Positions 35,411 through 44,413 of a stretch of 64,000 bases of DNA are shown here, piece after piece. The DNA is from an uncultured Flavobacteriales bacterium. GTDB lineage: Bacteria; Bacteroidota; Bacteroidia; Flavobacteriales_E; Vicingaceae. Where the stretch lies: NCBI GenBank assembly GCA_913056345.1, contig CAJXMH010000013.1:1-64000 (forward strand). The letters are read 5' to 3'. Positions within the stretch are counted from its first letter, which is position 1, and the number at the start of each line of letters is the position of its first letter. The position numbers were made by a program, and so were the translations under genes. The notes under the pieces are model-generated. The model saw nothing but the letters and a program-made list of their open reading frames with translations, searched no databases and was not told the origin of the DNA.

Positions 35411-36343
35411 GCCTAACCTTCTGCTTAAGCTGAATCCTCCATAAAATAAAAGGAAATTGAGTAAGGCGATGATGATTACATCAGCATAATCTATGCCTGT
35501 AAAGTGAAGCCGTGGATTGAGGTAAAAGCAAGCCAAAAGGGAAATCAATCCTATAAGAGTGGTTGATATACGCTTCCAAGGCACGATGTGAAAAACAGGA
35601 AAATTCCGTCGCAGTATTAGAAGTAAGGCAGCTGCATTAAGACCTAAGATTGCTCCTAGAACGCTGATATTAACAAACGCACTAAAAGGAATTAAAAGGA
35701 GCGGAATCCAAAGTATACTCAAGCTTTTAGCCTGATGAGTTCTTTGTTTTTCATAATTTGAAAACCTGATTAGGGCTATTAATAGTAAAGCGATTAAGAG
35801 TCCTAATAGCGTACCTGCCACAACATCGGCTAAAAAGTGTGCGCCAAGGTAAAGACGAGAGAGCGATGTTAAGGTAACTATTGAACTACCTAAAATAAAG
35901 ACCCATCTTTTTCTAAAAGCATAAAAAATAGAAACCCATAATGCAGTTTGAAGAGCTGCGTGTCCCGAAGGAAAACCAAACTGCACAAGCTCATCGTTTT
36001 GCGTCTTTTGAAGTGTTTCAGCGGAAAACAATTCCCAAAAAGCCTCAGGAGTAGTTGTGTTCAAGTATTTCTTTGGGCTAGGGTAGATACTTTGGATGTT
36101 TGGATCTATATCGGGAGGTCTTGGAAAATCGATGGAAACTTTTGCAAAAACAACCACAATTGAACTCCAAGCAAGCACATTAATAAGAAAAAGACCCTTT
36201 TTAAAATTAATCCCATATGCGATCAGTCCTATTAAAACTATTAGAATAGGAGCTAGGCCCAAAAAGGAAATGAATTCCATGAAGGCTTCTAATAAGGGAA
36301 AATCGAAAGATTGAAGAAAATGAATGGGCTTTGTGGTGAACAT
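35390..36343 (-). CDS. PAP2-superfamily membrane phosphatase
   Basis: 317 residues with about eight membrane segments. All three PAP2 motifs are present: KVSIDFPRP (K-x6-RP), FPSGHAA (PSGH) and SRLYLGAHFLADV (SR-x5-H-x3-D). These enzymes dephosphorylate lipid phosphates such as undecaprenyl pyrophosphate or phosphatidic acid at the outer face of the inner membrane. Two starts are possible: ATG at 36367, overlapping the UbiA gene by 23 bases, or ATG at 36343, immediately after the UbiA stop. The latter is preferred because of spacing (TAATATG). The gene is co-directional with the UbiA prenyltransferase, consistent with lipid metabolism. Confidence 0.9.
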   Translation of the reverse strand: MFTTKPIHFLQSFDFPLLEAFMEFISFLGLAPILIVLIGLIAYGINFKKGLFLINVLAWSSIVVVFAKVSIDFPRPPDIDPNIQSIYPSPKKYLNTTTPEAFWELFSAETLQKTQNDELVQFGFPSGHAALQTALWVSIFYAFRKRWVFILGSSIVTLTSLSRLYLGAHFLADVVAGTLLGLLIALLLIALIRFSNYEKQRTHQAKSLSILWIPLLLIPFSAFVNISVLGAILGLNAAALLLILRRNFPVFHIVPWKRISTTLIGLISLLACFYLNPRLHFTGIDYADVIIIALLNFLLFYGGFSLSRRLGLIRFRY

Positions 36344-36344
36344 A

Positions 36345-37214
36345 TTAAGCCAAGTAAAAGCTTGCAATTACAAAGATAGAAAAGATAACACTTGCAACTC
36401 CATTGGTGGTAAAGAAGGCTAAATTGACCTTTGAGAGGTCATTAGGTTTGACTAAGGTGTGTTGGTAAAATAACAAAGCAATGAAAAGTGCTGATCCTGT
36501 CCAAAAGATCCAATTTCCTTCAGCCCTGTAGGTGGCAAGAATGATAAAAAAGGCGCTAAAAAGGTGTAATAAAGTCGATAGAAGAAGAGCTCCTTTAGCC
36601 CCTAAAGCAACAGGAATAGATTTTAGGCTCATCTTACGGTCAAAGGCTTCATCTTGTAAGGCATAGATCATATCAAAACCTGAAACCCAAAAAAGTACCG
36701 CAAAAGAAAAGTAGAGTGGGAGCCAAGCAAAGCTTCCAACCACCGCTAAATAAGCACCAATAGGCGCAAGGGATAAACCCAAGCCTAGAATAAGGTGACA
36801 CAGGGCTGTGAAACGCTTGGTATAGCTGTAACCTAATATTACAATTAAAGCTACAGGTGAAAGGTAAAAGCAAATAGTATTGATCAAGTAGGTCGTCAAT
36901 ATAAAAAGTACAGCGTTCAAGACCACAAAGAGCAAGGCAGCTTTTGGGCTGATAACTCCTTTCGGAATTTCTCTCACTTTAGCAGTGCGTTCATTTGCTT
37001 TGTCAATATCGCGATCAATGTAACGGTTAAACGCCATGGCTGCGCTACGCGCAAATACCATACATAGCAATACTTTAATAAACAGACTCCATTCAAATTC
37101 ATGAATTGAAAATTCTAGCGCTAAGAAATAACCGATCAGGGCGAACGGTAAGGCAAAAAGCGTATGACTGAACTTTACGAGAGAAAAGAAATTGTTAACC
37201 GATGAAAACTTCAT
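36345..37214 (-). CDS. UbiA-family polyprenyltransferase
   Basis: 289 residues, about eight membrane helices. The two Asp-rich motifs of UbiA enzymes are present: NRYIDRDID at about 63-71 and DMIYALQDEAFDR at about 180-192. UbiA enzymes attach a polyprenyl chain to an aromatic acid in quinone biosynthesis. The sequence KVREIPKGVISPKAA after the first motif recalls the 4-hydroxybenzoate-like prenyltransferases assigned to the futalosine route of menaquinone (MqnP) rather than MenA; this is inference. In operon with the PAP2 gene downstream. Confidence 0.93.
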   Translation of the reverse strand: MKFSSVNNFFSLVKFSHTLFALPFALIGYFLALEFSIHEFEWSLFIKVLLCMVFARSAAMAFNRYIDRDIDKANERTAKVREIPKGVISPKAALLFVVLNAVLFILTTYLINTICFYLSPVALIVILGYSYTKRFTALCHLILGLGLSLAPIGAYLAVVGSFAWLPLYFSFAVLFWVSGFDMIYALQDEAFDRKMSLKSIPVALGAKGALLLSTLLHLFSAFFIILATYRAEGNWIFWTGSALFIALLFYQHTLVKPNDLSKVNLAFFTTNGVASVIFSIFVIASFYLA

Positions 37215-37227
37215 TTAGACTCAAAAA

Positions 37228-37262
37228 GAAAGACCGTTCATCAAAGTGCTGAACGGTCTTTT
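37228..37262 (-). terminator. Terminator of the dihydrolipoyl dehydrogenase gene
   Basis: The stem AGACCGTTCA with TGAACGGTCT, a nine-base loop and flanking A/T runs lies 18 bp beyond the stop of the gene. T-runs on both sides allow action in either direction. Confidence 0.88.
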
Positions 37263-37279
37263 TTGTTTTTAGAAATGGC

Positions 37280-38668
37280 TTAAAGGTGAATCACTTCATC
37301 GTAAGCAGCAGCTGTTGCCTCCATTACTGCTTCACTCATAGTTGGGTGAGGATGAACTGTTTTGAGTAACTCGTGTCCTGTTGTCTCAAGTTTTCTAGCT
37401 GCCACGATCTCTGCGATCATTTCGGTAACATTAGCACCGATCATGTGGGCACCTAGGAGTTCACCGTATTTGGCGTCGTAAATTACCTTTACAAAACCAT
37501 CTTTATGACCTGCTGCACTTGCTTTTCCTGAGGCAGAGAAAGGAAACTTACCCACCTTAACTTCAAAACCTGCTTCTTTCGCTGCTTTTTCTGTATGCCC
37601 TACTGAGGCAATCTCAGGAGAGCAGTAAGTGCAACCAGGAATGTTATTGTAATCTAATGGTTGAGGATTCTCACCAGCAATTTTCTCTACGCAAATAATG
37701 CCTTCTGCAGAAGCTACGTGAGCAAGAGCTTGACCGGGAACACAATCTCCGATGGCGTAATAGCCGTCTATGTTGGTCTTGTAAAAGTCGTCGACCATGA
37801 TCTTCCCTTTATCGGTGGCAATGCCTACATCTTCTAAACCAATATTCTCGATGTTCGCTGAAACACCAACTGCAGAAAGCACGATGTCGCAGTCAAGCTT
37901 TTCTTCACCTTTTTTGGTCTTTACCGTTACTTTACAGCCTTTTCCTTTCGTGTCTACCTCGGTTACCTCAGCTTCGGTCATGATCTTCATACCATTCTTC
38001 TTGAAAGTTCTCGCTAATTGCTTCGAGACCTCTTCGTCTTCAACGGGTACGATGTTGGGCATGTATTCTACCACTGTTACATCAACACCAATAGCATTGT
38101 ACATGTAGGCAAACTCAACACCAATAGCTCCTGATCCAACTACGACCATCTTCTTAGGCATTTTCTCCAAGGTCATGGCCTTGCGGTAGCCAATAATTTT
38201 CTTACCATCTTGTGGAAGGTTTGGTAATTCTCTTGATCTTGCTCCGGTAGCAATGATGATGTTCTTGCCCGAAACCTCCTTCTTTTTACCATCCGCATCG
38301 GTAACTTCAATTTTCTTCCTTGGCTTCACTTTTCCCGTTCCCATGATCACGTCGATCTTGTTCTTTTTCATTAAGAACTGAACCCCTTTACTCATGCCTT
38401 CGGCCACGTTTCTACTTCTACTTATCATTCCATCGAAGTTTACTTTGCTTTCTTTCACTTCAATGCCATAATCTTGTGCGTGCTGAATGTATTCAAATAC
38501 ATTAGCACTTTTCAGTAAAGCTTTGGTAGGAATGCAGCCCCAATTCAAGCACACACCACCTAATGATTCCTTTTCAATCACGGCAGTTTTTAATCCCAAT
38601 TGAGCTGAACGGATGGCGGCTACATAACCTCCAGGTCCACTTCCTAATACAATTACATCGTAATCCAT
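37280..38668 (-). CDS. lpdA: Dihydrolipoyl dehydrogenase (E3)
   Basis: 462 residues, full length. The FAD-binding GSGPGGYVAAIRSAQLG is at about 9-25, and the redox-active disulfide is in GGVCLNWGCIPTKALL at about 37-52. The NAD site reads VVGSGAIGVEFAYM at about 180, and the C-terminal dimer domain has the catalytic pair HPHPTMSE. E3 reoxidises dihydrolipoamide in pyruvate and 2-oxoglutarate dehydrogenases or the glycine cleavage system. No E1 or E2 gene adjoins it. It is divergent from the aminotransferase cluster; the 252-bp region between holds that cluster's promoter and nothing else I can assign. Confidence 0.97.
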   Translation of the reverse strand: MDYDVIVLGSGPGGYVAAIRSAQLGLKTAVIEKESLGGVCLNWGCIPTKALLKSANVFEYIQHAQDYGIEVKESKVNFDGMISRSRNVAEGMSKGVQFLMKKNKIDVIMGTGKVKPRKKIEVTDADGKKKEVSGKNIIIATGARSRELPNLPQDGKKIIGYRKAMTLEKMPKKMVVVGSGAIGVEFAYMYNAIGVDVTVVEYMPNIVPVEDEEVSKQLARTFKKNGMKIMTEAEVTEVDTKGKGCKVTVKTKKGEEKLDCDIVLSAVGVSANIENIGLEDVGIATDKGKIMVDDFYKTNIDGYYAIGDCVPGQALAHVASAEGIICVEKIAGENPQPLDYNNIPGCTYCSPEIASVGHTEKAAKEAGFEVKVGKFPFSASGKASAAGHKDGFVKVIYDAKYGELLGAHMIGANVTEMIAEIVAARKLETTGHELLKTVHPHPTMSEAVMEATAAAYDEVIHL

Positions 38669-38831
38669 GCAGTCTATATTTTTGTGTTTTTACTTTCTTT
38701 TTTCGTTGGCACGAAGTTATGAAAAAGCCTTTATGATAAGAAACGTAAAATAGGCTTAGCTGAATTTGAAAACTCTTTCTAAAATTTGGCTAGAATTGGG
38801 CATTGTAGGCTACTTACAAATAAAATGCAAA

Positions 38832-38865
38832 TTGCTCATTTAGAACTCAAAAAGAAATACTTTTG
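38832..38865 (+). promoter_or_regulatory. Promoter of the amine-metabolism cluster
   Basis: TTG (38832-38834) and TACTTTTG (38858-38865) are 23 bp apart and match the Bacteroidota consensus. Transcription would start near 38872, leaving about 50 nt before the ATG at 38921. No comparable signal was found in the short gaps inside the cluster, which supports one long transcript. Confidence 0.65.
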
Positions 38866-38920
38866 CGGCTTTAAAATAAGTCATTTAGCTTCTTGAAGCA
38901 ACTAAAAAATAAAAGATAGA

Positions 38921-40231
38921 ATGAGTGATACAGCAAAGAGCGAAGATCTTCTAAGAAGAAGAAAAGAAGCAGTAGCAAATGGGGTAGGAGTATTTAATAC
39001 AGCTACCGCAATTTCAGCCAATAATGCCACCATAATAGATACCAATGGGAATGAGTTGATCGATTTTGCAGGAGGTATTGGAGTGGCGAATGCAGGTCAT
39101 TGTCCGGAACCGGTAATTGAGGCCATAATTGAGCAAGTAAAAAAATACATCCACGTTAGTTTTAATGTGGTTACTTATGAACCTTATGTTGCCCTATGTG
39201 AAAAATTGAATGCGCTTTTTCCACATGGTGAAAAGACGAAAACTATGTTGGTGAGCACCGGTGCTGAAGCGGTAGAAAACGCCATTAAAATTGCCAAGCA
39301 GGCTACCGGTAGAAATGCGGTATTGTGCTATTCAGGAGCTTTTCATGGTAGAACTTTAATGGCCATGACCTTAACCTCAAGAACCTCTTATTCTATTGGT
39401 TGTGGACCTTTTGCGCCGGAGGTTTACCGCATTGATTATCCTAATTTTTACAAGAAAGGAATCGGTTTAACAGAAGCTGAATTTGTTGAACAAGAGCTTC
39501 ATCGCTTGCGTAAGTTTTTCAAGACTAATGTGAGGGCGGAAGACCTAGCAGCAATTATTATTGAATTGGTGCAAGGAGAAGGTGGCTTTCATGTCGCTCC
39601 TAAAGGCTATGTGGAAGGCTTGCGAGAAATATGCGATGAATACGGAATCTGCTTGATCTTTGATGAGGTGCAAACCGGCTTTGGTCGAACTGCTGCTTGG
39701 GGTGCTATGGATCATTTCGGGGTAACTCCTGATCTGTCTACCTGGGCCAAAAGCATGGGTTCAGGTTTACCCATTGGTTGTGTAATTGGTAAAGCAGATG
39801 TTGTAGATTCAGCCAAGCCGAGTACCATTGGAGGGACTTACATTGGTAATCCTGTTGCTTGCGCCGCTTCTTTGGCTACCATTAAGTATATGGAAGATAT
39901 TGATCTGAATGCCAAAGCGAAAAGAGTAGGAGAAATTACCATGCAACGTTTCCAAGCTATGAAAGATCAGTTTTCATGCATTGGTGATGTGCGAGGCTTA
40001 GGTGCCATGAACGCTATGGAGTTTGTAATTGACCAGAATCCTGCTAAACCAGACGCAGACTTATGCCATAAGTTGATCAAAGCTTGTGCGAAGCGCGATT
40101 TAATTGTAATTTCTGCAGGTGTACACAAAAATGTATTGCGCATCTTATCACCCTTAACTATTGAAGAAAACCTTTTAAACAAAGGGTTGGATATTATAGA
40201 GGAAGAGCTTTCTAAATTGACAGAAGATTAA
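38921..40231 (+). CDS. Class III aminotransferase, GABA-aminotransferase-like
   Basis: 436 residues of PLP fold type I. TGAEAVENAIKIAK binds the cofactor phosphate, FHGRT and FDEVQTGFGRT lie around the pyridine ring, and Lys277 (TWAKSMGSGLP) forms the Schiff base; TIGGTYIGNPVA follows. The sequence is closest to 4-aminobutyrate/5-aminovalerate/diamine aminotransferases, which move an omega-amino group to 2-oxoglutarate and leave a semialdehyde. The aldehyde dehydrogenase at the end of the cluster would be its natural partner, and the decarboxylase a source of amine substrate. First gene of the cluster, 34 bp before the nitrilase gene. Confidence 0.93.
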   Translation: MSDTAKSEDLLRRRKEAVANGVGVFNTATAISANNATIIDTNGNELIDFAGGIGVANAGHCPEPVIEAIIEQVKKYIHVSFNVVTYEPYVALCEKLNALFPHGEKTKTMLVSTGAEAVENAIKIAKQATGRNAVLCYSGAFHGRTLMAMTLTSRTSYSIGCGPFAPEVYRIDYPNFYKKGIGLTEAEFVEQELHRLRKFFKTNVRAEDLAAIIIELVQGEGGFHVAPKGYVEGLREICDEYGICLIFDEVQTGFGRTAAWGAMDHFGVTPDLSTWAKSMGSGLPIGCVIGKADVVDSAKPSTIGGTYIGNPVACAASLATIKYMEDIDLNAKAKRVGEITMQRFQAMKDQFSCIGDVRGLGAMNAMEFVIDQNPAKPDADLCHKLIKACAKRDLIVISAGVHKNVLRILSPLTIEENLLNKGLDIIEEELSKLTED

Positions 40232-40265
40232 TCAAAGATTTTTTACTTAAACGAATTATTAATTA

Positions 40266-41180
40266 ATGAAGCCATTTTCCATCGGAGGCATCCAAATGCA
40301 TGTATCAGCAGCTCATTCCAATATAGAGCTAATGAAACACAAAATAGAAGTAATGTGCTCGGTTTACCCTTGGGTACAAATGATCATGTTGTCTGAATTA
40401 TGCGCTCATGGTCCCTTAACGCATCATGCGCAAGAATTTCCAAATGAAGACGAAAAAGTTTTTCAAGAACTAGCCAAGAAGCATAAAATTTGGCTTATTC
40501 CAGGTAGTATGTTTCGAAAAGAAGGAGCACACATTTACAATACTGCTTCAGTTATTAATCCTGAGGGAGAAATCGTAGGCCGTTACGATAAGATGTTTCC
40601 ATTTTACCCTTATGAGGTCGGCGTTACAGGAGGTGACCAATTTTTATTATTTGATGTACCCGATGTTGGTCGTTTTGGACTCTCCATTTGCTATGATGCA
40701 TGGTTTCCTGAGACATCAAGAACCTTGGCGGTGCAGGGAGCAGAAGTAATTTTACACCCAACCTTAACCGGAACCATTGATCGTGACATTGAACTGTCGC
40801 TCATGCAGGCCACTGCAGCAACCAACCAATGTTATGTTTTTGATATCAATGGTTTGGGAGATGGCGGAACTGGAAGGTCTATCGTCTGCGGCCCGGATGG
40901 TAGAGTGCTTTATCAAGCCAGTACAGGCCCTGAGCTAATTCCTATAGAAATTGATTTGGAACGTGTAAAGCGTAGCAGAGAGGAAGGTTTACTTCGCTTA
41001 GGACAACCCCTTAAAAGCTTTCGAGACAGAAGAGTTCATTTCGATATTTACCAACAAAAAGAGAGTCCTTATTTAAATAGTTTAGGAACACTAACCAAAC
41101 CGAGTAGATTGAAGGAAATTGAGCAAGCTATGGGAGGCTCGATCAGCGATCCTTCTTCAAATAGCTCTAGTGATAAATAA
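40266..41180 (+). CDS. Nitrilase-superfamily carbon-nitrogen hydrolase
   Basis: 304 residues with the full Glu-Lys-Cys triad: Glu44 (LSELCAHG), Lys109 (GRYDKMFPFYP) and Cys142 (LSICYDAWFPE). Members hydrolyse amides, N-carbamoyl compounds or omega-amides in the cytoplasm. The motif around Cys and the position next to an aminotransferase and amino-acid decarboxylase would fit a carbamoylputrescine-amidase-like, omega-amidase-like or gamma-glutamyl-amide-like function; the sequence alone does not decide. The C-terminus has a Ser-rich tail of about 15 residues (SDPSSNSSSDK) without obvious role. In tandem with the aminotransferase and 42 bp before the VOC gene. Confidence 0.92.
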   Translation: MKPFSIGGIQMHVSAAHSNIELMKHKIEVMCSVYPWVQMIMLSELCAHGPLTHHAQEFPNEDEKVFQELAKKHKIWLIPGSMFRKEGAHIYNTASVINPEGEIVGRYDKMFPFYPYEVGVTGGDQFLLFDVPDVGRFGLSICYDAWFPETSRTLAVQGAEVILHPTLTGTIDRDIELSLMQATAATNQCYVFDINGLGDGGTGRSIVCGPDGRVLYQASTGPELIPIEIDLERVKRSREEGLLRLGQPLKSFRDRRVHFDIYQQKESPYLNSLGTLTKPSRLKEIEQAMGGSISDPSSNSSSDK

Positions 41181-41222
41181 ACAAACTAATTTTTTGTATT
41201 TTAACCAATCTTATCTACTATC

Positions 41223-41627
41223 ATGAAATCACCCTCAAAGAGGCCCGCCGATATAGCGAATTACAAAAACTTTGTTAGCTGGTTTGAAATACCGGCGATT
41301 AATTTTGAACGTGCGGTTGAATTTTACGAGAACATTTATGGTATTCAGTTAGAAAGGCATCAAGGAAAGGATTTTAAAATGGCCTATTTTCCAGCCGAAG
41401 GAGGAATAGGAGGAGCCATAATATGCGGGGAAGGATCAGTGCCTTCTGATACTGGTTCTTTACTTTATTTAAATGGCGGAGATGATCTCCAATTGATATT
41501 AGACCGCATACCTGAGGCAGGTGGTAGGATTTTACTAGAAAAACAAACGATAAGTGCAGAGGCAGGTTGCTTTGCCCTTTTTATTGATAGCGAAGGCAAC
41601 AAAATGGCGCTGCACTCAAAAGCGTAA
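41223..41627 (+). CDS. VOC-family (glyoxalase/bleomycin-resistance fold) protein
   Basis: 134 residues made of two beta-alpha-beta-beta-beta modules: SWFEIPAINFERAVEFYENI at about 19-38 and GGRILLEKQTI..AGCFALFIDSEGNKMALHS at the end. The first module ends in IYGIQLE and a Met-rich KMAYFP strand. VOC proteins bind metal and act as dioxygenases, lyases or binding proteins; single-copy members of this length are often of unknown function. The metal ligands usually found at the start (His) and end (Glu) of strands are not clearly conserved, so it may be non-catalytic. The stop is one base before the ATG of the decarboxylase gene, so translation is likely coupled. Confidence 0.9.
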   Translation: MKSPSKRPADIANYKNFVSWFEIPAINFERAVEFYENIYGIQLERHQGKDFKMAYFPAEGGIGGAIICGEGSVPSDTGSLLYLNGGDDLQLILDRIPEAGGRILLEKQTISAEAGCFALFIDSEGNKMALHSKA

Positions 41628-41628
41628 C

Positions 41629-44403
41629 ATGGCATCAACAAAAAAGAAAAATAAGTTTAAGGCTACAAATTATTTTAATATCGCTCAATTTAGAAGTGAT
41701 ACATGGAATAATTTAAAGTTGGCCGCTAATCAGTTTGTGCAAACCAATTATCAGAAAATTGACTCTAATGAATTTTCTGATCGTATCGGGGAATCTTTCA
41801 AGACCCTCAAACTGATTGAACGCTATTTTGCCTATCCTGGAACTAACTTCGTAGAGCACTTGGAAAGCATGTATTCAAAAGGTGAATACAGCGCATTTAC
41901 CCACGCTATTTCTGATGTTGTTCGTTCTCTTGTAAGTCAATCTTACCGATCGAACCGTTCAGCCACTGAAACGGAAGAAAAGCGGAAAAAAATTCTAAAA
42001 GAAGACCAAGCATCGGCTCCACGTAAACAGAATTATTTTGAAGTAGTTTTTGTAGATGACTTTAAGGTCAATGACAAGCCCAAACTGCAAGAACGCTTTA
42101 GCGAATTAAAAAGCAAGAAAGACCAATTTACTTATGATGTAATATTGCTCGATAATGCTAAAGATGCTTTAATTGCTCTGCTTTTTAATCCCAATATTCA
42201 AGCATGTGTCATTCGCTCCGGCATAAAGCTCAAGAGTAATGAAGACCTTGAAGTGATCAAGCCTTTTATCAGTAGTCTAGAAAGTATTGATATTACCTCT
42301 GAAGGGAAATTAGACCTCGGGGATAGTTTAGCCAAGCATTTAAAGCAAATGCGACCTGAAATAGATACTTACTACATTGCAGATATGGCTGTTTCTCAAT
42401 TGGGAGACCAAATGCTTGATGGCTTTCGCAGAGTATTCTACCGAACTGAAGACCTACAAGAGATTCATTTAAGTCTTATTCAAGGGGTAAAAGAACGCTA
42501 TGAAACCCCTTTCTTTTCGGCTTTAATGGACTACAGCCGCAAACCGACGGGCGTGTTTCATGCTATGCCAATATCACGGGGAAATTCTATTTTTCGCTCC
42601 CAATGGCTGCAGGATTTTGGCGAATTCTATGGTCGCAATATTTTCTTGGCAGAAACTTCTGCTACCACAGGTGGCCTGGACTCATTGCTGCAACCTGTAG
42701 GGCCCTTAAAGAAGGCTCAAGAAATGGCTGCGAGAGCGTATAGTTCAAAGAAAACTTACTTTGTAACTAATGGGACATCAACAGCTAATAAAATAGTACT
42801 TCAAGCTTTAGTTAAGCCTGATGATTTGGTTTTGATCGACCGTGATTGCCATAAGTCTCACCATTATGGCTTGGTATTAAGTGGAGCTTTACCAGTTTAC
42901 TTGGACTCTTATCCTGTAGAGGAATATTCTATGTATGGAGCAGTTCCTTTAGCTGAAATAAAGAAAAAGCTTCTCGACTTAAAAGAAGCAGGTCGTTTAG
43001 AGCATGTCAAAATGCTACTGCTTACTAATTGTACTTTCGACGGTATTGTGTACAATGTAGAAAGGGTAATGGAAGAAGTGTTGGCCATCAAGCCAGATAT
43101 GGTCTTCTTATGGGATGAGGCTTGGTTTGCTTTTGCCGGTTTTACACCTATTTACAAGCAGCGTACCGCAATGAGAGCGGCACGTAAACTGCAAAAGAAA
43201 TTCCAATCCAAGGCCTACAGAAAGGCTTTCGAAGCCAATCAGAAAGCCGAGCAGCCTCTATTGATGGTTGATCCTGAAGAAGTTCAAATTCGAGTTTACT
43301 CAACCCAATCGACTCACAAAACGCTCTCTTCATTGCGGCAGGGTTCAATGATTCACATATTCGATGAGGTATTTAGAAGGAAAACCGAGGATTCTTTTCA
43401 TGAAGCCTATAAAACCCATACTTCTACATCACCTAACTACCAAATTTTAGCTTCGCTAGATGCAGGTAGGAGGCAAGTAGAATTTGAAGGCTATGAAATG
43501 GTTGAAAAGGCTGTAGAAATGGCAATGGTTTTGCGTTCTAAAATTATGACTCATCCGCAACTAAAAAAGTATTTTGATGTACTTACGGTACGCAATTTTA
43601 TTCCAAAGGAGTTTCGTAAGTCGGGAATTTCTGAATATAACCACCCCGAAAATGGATGGGTACGTATGGAAGAAGCCTGGGCGAGTGATGAATTCGTTTT
43701 GGATCCAACTAAAATCAACCTTTTTATTGGTCGGACAGGTGTAGACGGAGATACTTTTAAGAACCAATATCTGATGGATCAGTTTGGGATTCAGATTAAT
43801 AAGACTTCTCGAAATACTGTGCTGTTCATGACCAATATTGGTACTACTCGGTCTTCAGTGGCTTATCTGATCTCAGTTCTTTTGAAAATTGCCGATCAAT
43901 TGGATCAGCAAAGAGAGGCAATGAGCCAAACCCAATTGAAGAATGTAGAAAAGAACATTAATTCGCTTACAACGCAAACACCCCCTTTACCTGACTTTAG
44001 CCATTTTCATTCCTCATTTCAAGCGGTACCCGGTGTTCCTGGAGGGAATATTCGAGAAGCGTATTTTTTATCTTACGATGAAACGAAAACAGAGTACATT
44101 GGAAGAACAGCTTGTCGAAGAGCTATGCGAAGCGGTCGGGAGATCGTTAGTGCCTCCTTCGTAATTCCCTATCCACCTGGTTTTCCTATTCTAGTGCCCG
44201 GGCAAGTGTTAAGTGAAGAGATCCTAGACTTTTTCATAAAGCTTGATGTGAAGGAAATACACGGTTATCGAGATGAACTAGGAATTAGGGTTTTTACAGA
44301 AGCTGCCTTAAATAGGAAGCAAACCGCTACGGCCATGATGCACACTAAAATAAAAGATGGGATTCCCATTGGACAGAAGAACGGAAATACTAATACGAAA
44401 TAA
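41629..44403 (+). CDS. PLP-dependent Orn/Lys/Arg-type decarboxylase, 924 residues
   Basis: The start is the ATG one base after the VOC stop; a longer frame (41554) runs through the VOC gene and is rejected. A long N-terminal region (about 1-300) includes a receiver-like wing segment (YFEVVFVDD..., YDVILLDNAKDALIALL). The catalytic fold-type-I part follows, with FLAETSATTGGLDSLLQPVGP, YFVTNGTSTANK, the conserved LIDRDCHKSHHYGL and Lys564 in QSTHKTLSS, the SxHK motif of this family. Known relatives make cadaverine, putrescine or agmatine. At 924 residues it is longer than E. coli relatives (about 710-755). The substrate is not readable. Adjacent enzymes suggest the amine is both conjugated (ATP-grasp) and catabolised (aminotransferase, aldehyde dehydrogenase). 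Confidence 0.92.
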   Translation: MASTKKKNKFKATNYFNIAQFRSDTWNNLKLAANQFVQTNYQKIDSNEFSDRIGESFKTLKLIERYFAYPGTNFVEHLESMYSKGEYSAFTHAISDVVRSLVSQSYRSNRSATETEEKRKKILKEDQASAPRKQNYFEVVFVDDFKVNDKPKLQERFSELKSKKDQFTYDVILLDNAKDALIALLFNPNIQACVIRSGIKLKSNEDLEVIKPFISSLESIDITSEGKLDLGDSLAKHLKQMRPEIDTYYIADMAVSQLGDQMLDGFRRVFYRTEDLQEIHLSLIQGVKERYETPFFSALMDYSRKPTGVFHAMPISRGNSIFRSQWLQDFGEFYGRNIFLAETSATTGGLDSLLQPVGPLKKAQEMAARAYSSKKTYFVTNGTSTANKIVLQALVKPDDLVLIDRDCHKSHHYGLVLSGALPVYLDSYPVEEYSMYGAVPLAEIKKKLLDLKEAGRLEHVKMLLLTNCTFDGIVYNVERVMEEVLAIKPDMVFLWDEAWFAFAGFTPIYKQRTAMRAARKLQKKFQSKAYRKAFEANQKAEQPLLMVDPEEVQIRVYSTQSTHKTLSSLRQGSMIHIFDEVFRRKTEDSFHEAYKTHTSTSPNYQILASLDAGRRQVEFEGYEMVEKAVEMAMVLRSKIMTHPQLKKYFDVLTVRNFIPKEFRKSGISEYNHPENGWVRMEEAWASDEFVLDPTKINLFIGRTGVDGDTFKNQYLMDQFGIQINKTSRNTVLFMTNIGTTRSSVAYLISVLLKIADQLDQQREAMSQTQLKNVEKNINSLTTQTPPLPDFSHFHSSFQAVPGVPGGNIREAYFLSYDETKTEYIGRTACRRAMRSGREIVSASFVIPYPPGFPILVPGQVLSEEILDFFIKLDVKEIHGYRDELGIRVFTEAALNRKQTATAMMHTKIKDGIPIGQKNGNTNTK

Positions 44404-44413
44404 ACCTATTACC

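Noticed and set aside
41554-41628. Extended N-terminus of the decarboxylase
   Set aside because: This stretch lies in another frame of the VOC gene; the ATG one base after the VOC stop is the natural start.
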